A DNA stretch of 39,373 nt. Origin: Betaproteobacteria bacterium (GTDB taxonomy: Bacteria; Pseudomonadota; Gammaproteobacteria; Burkholderiales; Burkholderiaceae_C). The DNA lies in NCBI GenBank assembly GCA_025358155.1, contig JANYKR010000254.1, positions 1-39,373 on the forward strand. Direction: 5' to 3'. Made by a program: the position numbers and the translations under genes. Positions 31,595-39,310 of this stretch are shown piece by piece. Each line of letters begins with the position of its first letter. The first letter of the stretch is position 1. The notes under the pieces were generated by a model, which worked only from the letters and a program-made list of their open reading frames with translations, was not told the origin of the DNA and made no database searches.

Positions 31595-32640
31595 GCAATC
31601 CGCAACGCATCGAGGCCAAGTGGATCGACAGTTTCTGTGAGGTTTTTCGCCTCTGCGGCGTGCAGCTGGGCGATGCCTGCGCGGTGCTGTCCGAGACCCA
31701 GTCGCGCCCCGCTCTGGTGAGCTTGAGCGAGCTGGCGCTGGCCCGGTTGGGGGCGCGCTGGTTCCATGTGGTGCTGCCCACGCCGCGCCAGACCGCGCCG
31801 GTGCCGGTGCGCTCGACCGGCGCGTCTGACGCCATCGGCCAGCTGGGGCCGGTGGTGGCGGCGTTGGCCGGCAGTGTGCTGGTGGTCGATTGCACGGTCG
31901 AAGGGCTGCAGCATGCGGCGGAGCTGCCCGCCATCCTGAAGGGCGGCGCACGCGTGCTGGTGGTCAGCAACGAGCACCCCGAGATCCTGGAGCGCACGGT
32001 GCCCCGCGCCGAGGACGAGGCGGCCGTGCGCAACGCGATGCGCCAGCTCAAGGCCAGCCGGGCGATGCGGGTGACGTCCCCCGCTGGCAGTGATTTGACG
32101 GTGGCGCTCAGCGGCGCCCGGATCGGCGGAGTCTGGGGCTTCACCACCAAGCCGGGCAGCTTGACGCATTGGCCGGCCGGCCTGGTGCTGGCGTTTCCGG
32201 CGGCCGGGTCGGTCAACGGCACGCTGGTGCTGGCGCCGGGCGATGTCAACCTGACCTTCAAACGCTACCTGTCGGACGCGGTGACGCTGCGGATCGTTGA
32301 CGACCACGTCACCGAGATCGAGGGCCGCAGCCTGGACGCCGAGCTGATGCGCGGCTACTTTGCGGCCTGGGCCAGCGATCCGCACGACCGGGCGGCCTAC
32401 GCCGTCTCCCACGTCGGCTGGGGCCTGAACCGGCGCGCCCGCTGGGACGCGATGACGTTCTACGACAAGGCCGACTTCAACGGCACCGAGTTGCGCGCCT
32501 TTGCCGGCAACTTCTTGTACTCGACCGGCGCCAACGAGGTGGCGGGCCGCCACACGCTGGGCCATTTTGACCTGCCGATGCGCGGCTGCACCGTCACGCT
32601 GGACGGCGCAGCGGTGGTGGACAACGGGGATCTGCTGTGA
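31591..32640 (+). CDS. NicX-like Fe(II) ring-cleavage dioxygenase (M29 aminopeptidase-like fold)
   Basis: This 349-residue protein resembles 2,5-dihydroxypyridine 5,6-dioxygenase (NicX) of nicotinate degradation, which has an M29 aminopeptidase-like fold but uses one Fe(II). Residues aligning with the NicX metal ligands are present: H274 in SHVGWGLNRRARW, and H325 and D327 in TLGHFDLPMRGC. H193 in LTHWPAG and the stretch GNFLYSTGANEVAGRHTLGH also follow NicX. The start is GTG at 31591, overlapping the flavin reductase stop. The usual nic genes (nicC, nicE, nicF) are not here, so the substrate may be a different hydroxylated aromatic or N-heterocycle, perhaps a CoA thioester. Database annotation as a peptidase would be misleading. 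Confidence 0.85.
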   Translation: MSNPQRIEAKWIDSFCEVFRLCGVQLGDACAVLSETQSRPALVSLSELALARLGARWFHVVLPTPRQTAPVPVRSTGASDAIGQLGPVVAALAGSVLVVDCTVEGLQHAAELPAILKGGARVLVVSNEHPEILERTVPRAEDEAAVRNAMRQLKASRAMRVTSPAGSDLTVALSGARIGGVWGFTTKPGSLTHWPAGLVLAFPAAGSVNGTLVLAPGDVNLTFKRYLSDAVTLRIVDDHVTEIEGRSLDAELMRGYFAAWASDPHDRAAYAVSHVGWGLNRRARWDAMTFYDKADFNGTELRAFAGNFLYSTGANEVAGRHTLGHFDLPMRGCTVTLDGAAVVDNGDLL

Positions 32641-33455
32641 GCGGGCGGCTCGTCCCCGATGCGCCGCTGGCGCACCTGCGATGGGACGGGCCTGGCGCTG
32701 CGGCCGGCCGGCTTGCCGTCCTGCTGCACGGCGTAGGCGGCGGCCGCGAGGCCTGGGGCGCTGCAGGCTCGGGCAGTGGCGCGGCGCTGGCGGCGGCGGG
32801 GTTCACTGCGGTGGCGGTGGACTTTCCGGGCTACGGCCGGTCGGCCCGCATCGAGCCTTACGACCTGGCCGGCATAGCCGCTGCCCTGGAGCGGCTGATC
32901 ACCCAGCTCGGCCTGGGCCCGGCAGTGCTGGTCGGCCACAGCATGGGCGGCATGGTGGCGCAGGACCTGGCGGCGCGCGCGCCCGCAGCGGTGTCCGGCC
33001 TGGTGCTGGCCAGTACCTCGCCCGCCTTTGGCAAGCCGGGCGGGGACTGGCAACGCGGCTTTCTGCAATCGCGCTTTGCGCCGCTGGACGCCGGTAGCGG
33101 CATGGCCGGGCTGGCGGCGCAATTGGTGCCGGCCATGTTGCCGCCCGATGCGCCGCCCGCCATGGGCGAGCGCGCCCAGGCCCTGATGGCCGGTGTGCCC
33201 GAGGCCACCTACCGCAGCGCCGTGGCCGCGCTGGTGGCTTTTGACCGCCGCGCCAACCTGCCGCTGATCAAAGTGCCCACGCTGGTGATCACCGGTGAGC
33301 TCGACACCACCGCCTCACCCGAAGTGGCGCGCAAGATGGCCGAGCGTATCCCCGGTGCCGTGCTGCAGACCGTGCCAGGCGCCGGCCATCTGCTGCCGAT
33401 GGAACGCCCCGACGCCTTCAACACCGCGCTGCTGGCCTTTCTGGCCGGTGGCTGA
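32637..33455 (+). CDS. Alpha/beta hydrolase
   Basis: This 272-residue alpha/beta-hydrolase has an oxyanion segment LLHGVGGGREAWG, nucleophile S102 in VGHSMGGMVAQ, acid D223 in VITGELDTTASPE and H251 in PGAGHLLPMERP. It starts at GTG 32637, overlapping the stop of the NicX-like gene (GTGA). By position it probably hydrolyses the ring-cleavage product, as the hydrolases NicD or MhpC do in other pathways; the substrate is not shown by the sequence. Confidence 0.9.
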   Translation: MSGRLVPDAPLAHLRWDGPGAAAGRLAVLLHGVGGGREAWGAAGSGSGAALAAAGFTAVAVDFPGYGRSARIEPYDLAGIAAALERLITQLGLGPAVLVGHSMGGMVAQDLAARAPAAVSGLVLASTSPAFGKPGGDWQRGFLQSRFAPLDAGSGMAGLAAQLVPAMLPPDAPPAMGERAQALMAGVPEATYRSAVAALVAFDRRANLPLIKVPTLVITGELDTTASPEVARKMAERIPGAVLQTVPGAGHLLPMERPDAFNTALLAFLAGG

Positions 33456-33473
33456 TGTCACTGGAGACCTGCG

Positions 33474-34829
33474 ATGTCTGCCCTGCCTGACGGCTCCCCG
33501 AACGACCCCCGGACGCTGGCGTCCAACCACGCGTCTGTCACGCCCGGTGCCGCGCCCAACGCTGTCGCCAGCCGCTACCAGCCCGCCCACATCGCCGGCA
33601 ATCCGGCCAGACTGACGCCCCTGCAGCGTGAGTTGATCGCCCTCGCCGCCGCACTCGGGCCGGCTTTTGCCGCCCGCGCCGAGCGCTACGACCGCGAGGC
33701 CAGCTTCCCGTTCGAGAACTATGACGACCTGCGCAGCGCCGGCCTGCTGGGCATTTGCGTGCCCACCGCCTACGGCGGCCTGGGCGCCGACTTTGCCACC
33801 TACGTGATGGTGGCCGCCGAGATCGGCCGCTGGTGCGGCGCCACCGCGCTCAGCTTCAACATGCATGTCTGCTCCTGCCTGTGGGCCGGCGAGATCGCCG
33901 ACGCGCTCGACATGACGCCCGAGCAGCGCGCCGACCATGCCCACAACCGCGCCTACCACTTCGGCCGCATCGTCAACGAAGGCAAGCTCTACGCCCAGCC
34001 GTTTTCCGAGGGCGGCGCGGCGGCGGCCGGCGCGGTGCCCTGGGGCACCCTGGCGCGCAAGGTCGACGGCGGCTACCGCATCAGCGGCAAGAAGATCTTT
34101 GCCTCGCTGGCGGGCGCGGCCGACACCTACGGCGTGTTGTGCACGCTGGACCGGCCCGACCGCGCCGGTGGCGGCAGCCGGCGCGACGCCATGTACCTGG
34201 CGGTGCCGGCCGACGCACCCGGCTTGAGCGTGTTTGGCGACTGGGACCCGATGGGCATGCGCGCCACTGTCAGCCGCAACCTGCTGTTTGCCGATGTGTT
34301 TGTGCCCGAGACGGCGCGCATGATGCCCGAGGGGCTGTACTTCCAGGCCGCCAGCCGGTTCCCGCACATGTTTGCCACGCTCTCGCCCACCTACATGGGC
34401 GTGGCACAGGCGGCCTACGACTTCACGGTGCAGTACCTGCGCGCCGAGGTACCGGGCATGCCGCCGGTCAAGCGCCGGATGTACCCCACCAAGCAGTACG
34501 CGGTGGCCGAGATGCGGATCAAGCTCGAAGCCACCCGCGCCCTGTTCTTGCAGAACGCCCGCGACGCCGGCATCGACCCCGACAAGGACACCCGCATGCG
34601 GCTCTACGCCGCCCACTACACCATCATGGAGAACGCCAACGACATCTGTCGGCTGGCGATCCGCACCTGCGGCGGGCAGAGCATGCTGAAGTCGCTGCCG
34701 CTGGAGCGGCTGTACCGCGACAGCCGCTGCGGCAGCCTGATGTTGCCCTGGACGGCCGAGCTGTGCATGGACCGGCTGGGGCGTGAATGCTTGTACGAGG
34801 CGGGCGAGCGCGACGAGGTGATCGAGTAG
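33474..34829 (+). CDS. Acyl-CoA dehydrogenase-fold flavoprotein
   Basis: This 451-residue protein has the acyl-CoA dehydrogenase fold: helical N-terminal domain (residues 50-170, RSAGLLGICVPTAYGGLGAD), beta domain (AQPFSEGGAAAAG, then DGGYRISGKKIFASLAGAADTYGVLC) and C-terminal helical domain. The first 45 residues are an unstructured-looking extension. The C-terminal place where many dehydrogenases have a YEG(T/S)-type loop reads DSRCGSLMLPWTAE (416-429), so the classical catalytic context is missing. With a flavin reductase in the same operon, it may be a group D flavin monooxygenase (DszC/HpaB-like fold) rather than a dehydrogenase; this is inference. The gene begins 18 bp after the hydrolase. 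Confidence 0.85.
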   Translation: MSALPDGSPNDPRTLASNHASVTPGAAPNAVASRYQPAHIAGNPARLTPLQRELIALAAALGPAFAARAERYDREASFPFENYDDLRSAGLLGICVPTAYGGLGADFATYVMVAAEIGRWCGATALSFNMHVCSCLWAGEIADALDMTPEQRADHAHNRAYHFGRIVNEGKLYAQPFSEGGAAAAGAVPWGTLARKVDGGYRISGKKIFASLAGAADTYGVLCTLDRPDRAGGGSRRDAMYLAVPADAPGLSVFGDWDPMGMRATVSRNLLFADVFVPETARMMPEGLYFQAASRFPHMFATLSPTYMGVAQAAYDFTVQYLRAEVPGMPPVKRRMYPTKQYAVAEMRIKLEATRALFLQNARDAGIDPDKDTRMRLYAAHYTIMENANDICRLAIRTCGGQSMLKSLPLERLYRDSRCGSLMLPWTAELCMDRLGRECLYEAGERDEVIE

Positions 34830-34924
34830 GCGGCTGGGCTGCGCGTGATCCCGATGACCGCTCAGCCCGCAGTACAGCCAGCCGTCCGACCCGCCGCCCA
34901 GTCCGCAGTTCAGGCGATTCGCCC

Positions 34925-36469
34925 GTGACGCCATTGTTCGACCGTATCGCGGCGCAGGCCGCCCGTCAGCCCGATGCGCTGGCGCTGCAGGCCGGCAAGC
35001 GCACGCTGAGCTACCGCGACTTTGCGCAACTGGTCGACACCACCGCCCACCAGATTCAGGCTGAGGGTCTGCTGGCGGGGTCTGTCGTCGGCTGGCTGGG
35101 CCACAACAGCCCCGAGATGCTGGCCGCGCTGCTGGCTTGTGCCCGGCTGGGGGCGATTTTTGTGCCGCTGAACTGGCGCCTGGCCGCGCCCGAGCTGGCG
35201 GCGATAGCGGCGCACGCCGGCGTGTCCGCGCTGAAACACACGCCCGAGCTGGCGGGCCTGGCCGGGCAGGTGAGGGCGCTGGTGGCGGGCGCCGGGCCGC
35301 CCGGCCCGCCGCCGGATCGCGGCGGTGCTGAAACCGACACCGACGCCGGCGCCAATGCCGGTGCCGGTGCGGCTCCCCAGCCTGGCGATGTGATGCGCGT
35401 CTACACCAGCGGCACCAGTGGCGAGCCCAAGGCTGCCGTGCACACCCAGGCCGGCATGCTGGCCAACATCGATATGGCGCTGGCGGTGCAAGGCTTGACC
35501 GCCAACGACCGGGTGCTGGCGGTGCTGCCGCTGTTCCATGTCGGTGGCCTGTGCATCCAGGTGCTGCCGGCGCTGGCCGTGGGGGCTGCAGTCAACTTGC
35601 ATGCCCGTTTTGACTCGGCTGCCTGGCTGCACGACGTGGCCACCTGGCGGCCCACTACCAGCTTGCTGGTGCCGGCGGTGATGCAGGCCGTTCAAGCGCA
35701 CCCCGATTGGCCATCGGCCGACTTGTCGGGCCTGCGCTTTCTCAACTGCGGCTCGCAAGTGGTGCCGGTGGCGTTGATCGAGGCCTTTCACCAGCGCGGT
35801 GTGCCGGTGGCCCAGGTTTACGGCAGCACCGAGACCGGTCCGTTCTCGATTGCACTGCACCCTGAGCAGGCATTGACGCAGGTGGGCAGCGTCGGCCGCC
35901 CCGCACCAGGTGTGCACCTGCGCCTGGTAGACGCGCTGGGCGCCGACGTGGTGCAAGGCAGCGTGGGCGAGATCTGGCTGCAAGCGCCCAACCTGATGCG
36001 CGGCTACCACCGCCTGCCCGCCGGCGCCGGGTTTGTCGCCGGCTGGTTTGCCACTGGCGATCTGGCCTGGGCTGATGCACAGGGCTGTGTGTGGGTGGTC
36101 GGCCGCAGCAAGGACTTGATCATCTCGGGCGGCGAAAACATCCACCCCGCCGAGATCGAGAACCTGGTCGCCACCTGGCCCGGCGTGGCCGAGGCGGCGG
36201 TGGTCGGCCTGCCAGACGCAAGCTGGGGCGAGGTGCCGGTGTTGGTGCTGGTGGCCAAGCCGGGTGTGCCGATCGACCTGGACGGGCTGCGCGCCGCGTT
36301 CGGCCGATGCTTGGCACGTTTCAAGCAGCCCCGGCGCATCGTGGTGGTTGATGCGCTGCCGCGCACGGCGCTGGGCAAGGTGCAAAAGGCGGGGCTGTGC
36401 CGCGCCCTGGCGGCGGCTCCTGATCTCACGGGGGCTGCCCATCCTGGTGTCGGGCCGGTCTTGCTGTAG
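34925..36469 (+). CDS. AMP-dependent acyl/aryl-CoA ligase
   Basis: This 514-residue adenylate-forming enzyme activates a carboxylic acid as CoA thioester. The P-loop-like motif is VYTSGTSGEPKAAVHTQAG, the adenylation motif YGSTETGPFS, the hinge WFATGDLAWADAQG...VVGRSKDLIISGGENIHPAEIE, and the catalytic lysine lies in the C-terminal PRTALGKVQKAGL. A low-complexity Gly/Ala/Asp-rich linker lies before the AMP motif (GGAETDTDAGANAGAGAAP). The start is GTG 34925; the upstream open frame lacks family similarity. The 95 bp before it contain no clear promoter. It probably provides the CoA-ester substrate for the cluster. Confidence 0.9.
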   Translation: MTPLFDRIAAQAARQPDALALQAGKRTLSYRDFAQLVDTTAHQIQAEGLLAGSVVGWLGHNSPEMLAALLACARLGAIFVPLNWRLAAPELAAIAAHAGVSALKHTPELAGLAGQVRALVAGAGPPGPPPDRGGAETDTDAGANAGAGAAPQPGDVMRVYTSGTSGEPKAAVHTQAGMLANIDMALAVQGLTANDRVLAVLPLFHVGGLCIQVLPALAVGAAVNLHARFDSAAWLHDVATWRPTTSLLVPAVMQAVQAHPDWPSADLSGLRFLNCGSQVVPVALIEAFHQRGVPVAQVYGSTETGPFSIALHPEQALTQVGSVGRPAPGVHLRLVDALGADVVQGSVGEIWLQAPNLMRGYHRLPAGAGFVAGWFATGDLAWADAQGCVWVVGRSKDLIISGGENIHPAEIENLVATWPGVAEAAVVGLPDASWGEVPVLVLVAKPGVPIDLDGLRAAFGRCLARFKQPRRIVVVDALPRTALGKVQKAGLCRALAAAPDLTGAAHPGVGPVLL

Positions 36470-36565
36470 AAATTTTTGTCGCTGCTGTCGATTGGCCAGC
36501 CCGCTGGGCATCACCATTCAGAGACCGGCGTTTTGCCGGCCTCGTCCACCCGCCAGGAGCAACCC

Positions 36566-36910
36566 ATGAAGTTCATGCTGATGTTTTTCGACACCGCCCT
36601 CCAGCAAGGTCACAGTGCCGAGTCCACCCAGGCTCTGCATGCCGCCTGGGGCGCCTACGCCGGCGCGATGGGCCAGGCCGGCGTGATCGTGGCCGGGCAC
36701 GGCCTGCAGGGGCGTGAAACAGCCACCACGCTGCGGGTGCGCGACGGCATCCGCCAGGTGCAGGATGGCCCGTTTGCCGACACCAAGGAGCAGCTCGGTG
36801 GCTACTTCGTGATCGATGTGCCGACCCTGGACGACGCCCTGGCCTGGTCTGCCCGCAGCCCCACTGCGGCGACAGGCACGGTCGAGATCCGGCCCGTGCT
36901 GGTGATGTGA
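36566..36910 (+). CDS. YciI/DGPF domain protein
   Basis: This 114-residue protein belongs to the YCII-related (DGPF) family: MKFMLMFFDT at the N-terminus and VQDGPFADTKEQLGGYFVIDVPTLDDALAWS with the DGPF motif at 67-70. The family is commonly encoded next to ECF42 sigma factors, as here. A good ribosome-binding site (CAGGAG, 36554-36559) precedes the ATG. A small hairpin (CCGGC-GTTTT-GCCGG, 36525-36539) is in the leader. Its biochemical activity is unknown. Confidence 0.93.
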   Translation: MKFMLMFFDTALQQGHSAESTQALHAAWGAYAGAMGQAGVIVAGHGLQGRETATTLRVRDGIRQVQDGPFADTKEQLGGYFVIDVPTLDDALAWSARSPTAATGTVEIRPVLVM

Positions 36911-36953
36911 TGCGCGGCGTGGCGCTCGCGCCCGATCAGGCTGGCGGAGCGCT

Positions 36954-38258
36954 GTGTTGACCGCATCTGACTGCCCGCCCGCCAACCCGCTCGCCGCAGC
37001 AACTGCGGGCCACCCGGCCTGGCAGGCGGCCGAGGCTGCGGCCCGCCAGTCCTACGGCCGGCTGCTGGCCTGGCTGGCCTGCCAATGGCGCGATTTGGCC
37101 GCAGCCGAGGACGCGCTGGCCACCGCACTTGAAAAGGCCCTGGCGCTGTGGCCCACCCAAGGCGTGCCCGATAGCCCCGACGCCTGGCTGCTGACGGTGG
37201 CCCGGCGCGAGCTGCTGCAGGCGGCGCGCCGCGACCGCCTGCATGCCAGCCCGCAGGTGCAGGCACTGCTGGACAACGAGCCGGCGCACGACAGCGCACC
37301 TGCGCTGCCGGACAGCCGGCTCAAGCTGCTGTTCGTCTGCGCCCACCCAGCGATTGATGCGGCCGTGCGACCGGCATTGATGCTGCAGGCGGTGCTGGGG
37401 CTGCAGGCCCAGCAGATCGCGCAGGCGATGCTGAGCTCACCTGCGGCGATGGCGCAGCGCCTGGTGCGGGCCAAACACAAGATCCGCGACGCCGGCCCGC
37501 GCTTCGACGAGCCCGGCCCCGATGAATTGCCCGAGCGTCTGCACGCCGTGCTGGAGGCGGTGTACGCCGCCTACGGCCTGGGCTGGGAGGCGATCGACAG
37601 CGCCGATGGCGGGGAGGGCGATGACCAGGGGGTGCAAGGCCTGCGCGGCGAGGCGCTGTTCCTGGCCGACCTGGTGTGCAGCCTGCTGCCGGCCAATGCC
37701 CAGCGAGCGGAGGCCGAGGGCCTGCTGGCGCTGATCCTGTTTTGCGAGGCCCGTGCGCCGGCCCGGCGTGGGCTGGACGGCGGTTTTGTACCGCTGGCCG
37801 AGCAGGACACCGCGCGCTGGCAGCTGGACTTGATCGCGCAAGGCAACCGGGTGCTGGCCGGTGCAGCGGCCTGGGGCTTGCCCGGCCCGTACCAGCTGGA
37901 AGCGGCCATCCAGTCGGCCCATTGCCAGCGCAGGGTCACGGGCATCACGCCCTGGGCTGGCATCGTCTTGCTGTACCAACGCCTGCTGGCCACCGCACCC
38001 AGCCTGGGCGCCGAGGTGGCTCATGCCGTGGCCTGCGGGCAGGCCGGCGAGGTGCAGCGTGCGCTGGGTTTGCTGACCGCGCTGGACTCCCCCCGGCTGG
38101 CCAGCTACCAGCCGTATTGGGTGGCAATGGGCCATGTGGCCGCACTCGCCGGGCAGCATGAGCAAGCGCGGGCCGCGCTGCAGCGTGCGGTCGGGCTGAC
38201 CGGTGTGCCGGCAGTGCGCGCTTTTTTGCTGAGCCGCTTGCAGGCGCTGGCCGACTGA
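36954..38258 (+). CDS. ECF42-type RNA polymerase sigma factor with C-terminal TPR-like extension
   Basis: This 434-residue protein has sigma2 (LAWLACQWRDLAAAEDALATALEKAL, PDAWLLTVARRELLQAARR) and sigma4 (LMLQAVLGLQAQQIAQAML, then AMAQRLVRAKHKIRDAG) regions in the first 180 residues. The rest is a long helical extension (EGLLALILFCEARAPAR, ALLYQRLLA-like, AGQHEQARAALQRAVGL) typical of group ECF42, in which this domain rather than an anti-sigma factor is thought to control activity. GTG 36954 has GGAG five bases upstream. It follows the DGPF gene by 43 bp. No anti-sigma gene is adjacent. Confidence 0.92.
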   Translation: MLTASDCPPANPLAAATAGHPAWQAAEAAARQSYGRLLAWLACQWRDLAAAEDALATALEKALALWPTQGVPDSPDAWLLTVARRELLQAARRDRLHASPQVQALLDNEPAHDSAPALPDSRLKLLFVCAHPAIDAAVRPALMLQAVLGLQAQQIAQAMLSSPAAMAQRLVRAKHKIRDAGPRFDEPGPDELPERLHAVLEAVYAAYGLGWEAIDSADGGEGDDQGVQGLRGEALFLADLVCSLLPANAQRAEAEGLLALILFCEARAPARRGLDGGFVPLAEQDTARWQLDLIAQGNRVLAGAAAWGLPGPYQLEAAIQSAHCQRRVTGITPWAGIVLLYQRLLATAPSLGAEVAHAVACGQAGEVQRALGLLTALDSPRLASYQPYWVAMGHVAALAGQHEQARAALQRAVGLTGVPAVRAFLLSRLQALAD

Positions 38259-38284
38259 CCGGATCGGCTGTCCCGGCAGGCCGC

Positions 38285-38830
38285 TCAGTTCCAGATGACG
38301 GGCGACGCGCCGCCTGCCGCATCGGGGGCGGCGTCGGCCTCGACGTTGGGCGACAGGATGCCCCAGTCGGCCGCCACCAGCGCCTGCTCCAGCAAGCGCA
38401 TCAGGCCGGTGGCCAGATCGTCAGACAAGGCCAGGCGGATGTTGCGGCCATCGTCCTCGCGGGCGGCCAGTGCCAGGCCCATGCCATCCGCCCCGGGCCC
38501 CAGGTCGATGGCCACCGGCAGCAGCGGCAGTGCGCCTAGCGGCAGCGCGGTGGCCTTGGCGTCAAACGGCGTGGCGAAATCGGTGTTGGGCAGGTTGCGG
38601 CTGCGGGCGGCCTGGACCAGCATGTCGCGCGCCTCGGGCAGCACCGTGGCGTTGGGCGCCAGGCGCAGCACGCTGGCGTGGGTCACCAGCCGCTGCAGGT
38701 GCGGCCAGAGCTGGCGCAGCATGCGCCGGGTCAACCATAGCGCAAACAGCTCGCCGCCCGCGGTGCGCACCTGCCACAGCAACCGGTCGGCCGCGGGCTC
38801 GTAACGCACCTGCATTTGATGGATATCCAT
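38285..38830 (-). CDS. Conserved hypothetical protein
   Basis: I do not recognise a characterised family. The 181-residue protein begins MDIHQMQVRYEPAADRLLWQVRT and reads as a soluble alpha/beta protein with regular beta-strand patterns (DRLLWQVRTAGGELFALWLTRR) and a helical middle (LRQLWPHLQRLV). It ends with an acidic Ala/Asp-rich tail. Similar N-termini are, as far as I recall, common in Burkholderiales hypothetical proteins. It converges with the sigma factor gene (26-bp gap) and has codon use like its neighbours. Confidence 0.8.
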   Translation of the reverse strand: MDIHQMQVRYEPAADRLLWQVRTAGGELFALWLTRRMLRQLWPHLQRLVTHASVLRLAPNATVLPEARDMLVQAARSRNLPNTDFATPFDAKATALPLGALPLLPVAIDLGPGADGMGLALAAREDDGRNIRLALSDDLATGLMRLLEQALVAADWGILSPNVEADAAPDAAGGASPVIWN

Positions 38831-38892
38831 CGGCCAATTCTAGGCAGGCGGCGCAGCTCGAACTTGCCGCACGGTGCGGATGCCAAGCTGGT

Positions 38893-38923
38893 TTGACCCT
38901 CACCCAACGTCAGGCTGGATACC
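38893..38923 (+). promoter_or_regulatory. MerR-type promoter/operator
   Basis: A -35 box TTGACC (38893-38898) is followed after a long 19-bp spacer by a -10-like GATACC (38918-38923). The spacer contains an imperfect inverted repeat, CCCTCAC ... GTCAGGC, closely resembling the TTGACCCTNACGTNNCGTNAGGGTC layout of promoters controlled by MerR-family drug-responsive regulators. It lies about 65 bases upstream of the broken merR-like gene and was probably its autoregulated promoter. Confidence 0.55.
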
Positions 38924-38987
38924 GCTGCCCTGCCCAGACCCTTGCTCAAATCAACCCTCCACCCTTGCGCCAGCGCGCAAGCTCGCC

Positions 38988-39135
38988 ATGCACCTGAAAG
39001 TCGGTGAAATCGCCAGCCGCAGCGGCATGAGCGTGCGCTCGCTGCACCCTTTTGACCAGATCGGCCTGCTCAAATCCCCTCGCGCTCTGAGGGTGGCTAC
39101 CGGCTCTACAGCCGCGACGACGTGGCCTGCCCGCG
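38988..39135 (+). pseudogene. Frameshifted MerR-family regulator (N-terminal part only)
   Basis: The first codons give MHLKVGEIASRSGMSVRSL, HPFDQIGLLK, a clear MerR helix-turn-helix and start of the wing (usually SLHHFDxIGLL). At about 39074-39080 the frame is lost: the following expected segment, EGGYRLYSRDDVA, is encoded in another frame at 39089-39127. A single-base deletion explains this. After that no MerR sequence follows, so the effector domain is missing. The gene is decayed or the end of the sequence is unreliable. Confidence 0.7.
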
Positions 39136-39310
39136 TTGGGCGCAGCCGCCCTGGGCAGCTTGCTGGCTGCGCACGGCGCGGGCACCTGGGTCGGCATGGT
39201 GTCGGGCGCCTGGCCATGGCTGCGCTGGGTCAGATGCTGGCGCTGGCCGTCTCGCCGATGCGCAGCGTCAGTGACGAAGGGGCCGCGCCAAGCCGAAGCG
39301 GCGTTTGATC
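39136..39310 (+). pseudogene. Frameshifted remnant of a membrane protein C-terminus
   Basis: One frame reads ALGAAALGSLLAAHGAGTWVGM from about 39136, and the next frame continues LAMAALGQMLALAVSPMRSV to a stop at 39310. Joined, they look like the last transmembrane helices of a major-facilitator-type transporter, which are often targets of MerR-family regulators. It directly abuts the merR fragment, so a deletion may have joined the two. The last 63 bases of the window (39311-39373) show nothing recognisable. Confidence 0.4.

Noticed and set aside
31591-32640. M29-type leucyl aminopeptidase annotation
   Set aside because: The residues match the NicX Fe(II) ligand pattern (H274, H325, D327), and the operon context is catabolic.
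34910-36517. Long minus-strand open frame opposite the CoA ligase
   Set aside because: The plus-strand ligase has all adenylation motifs; the antisense translation is His/Gln/Arg-rich noise.
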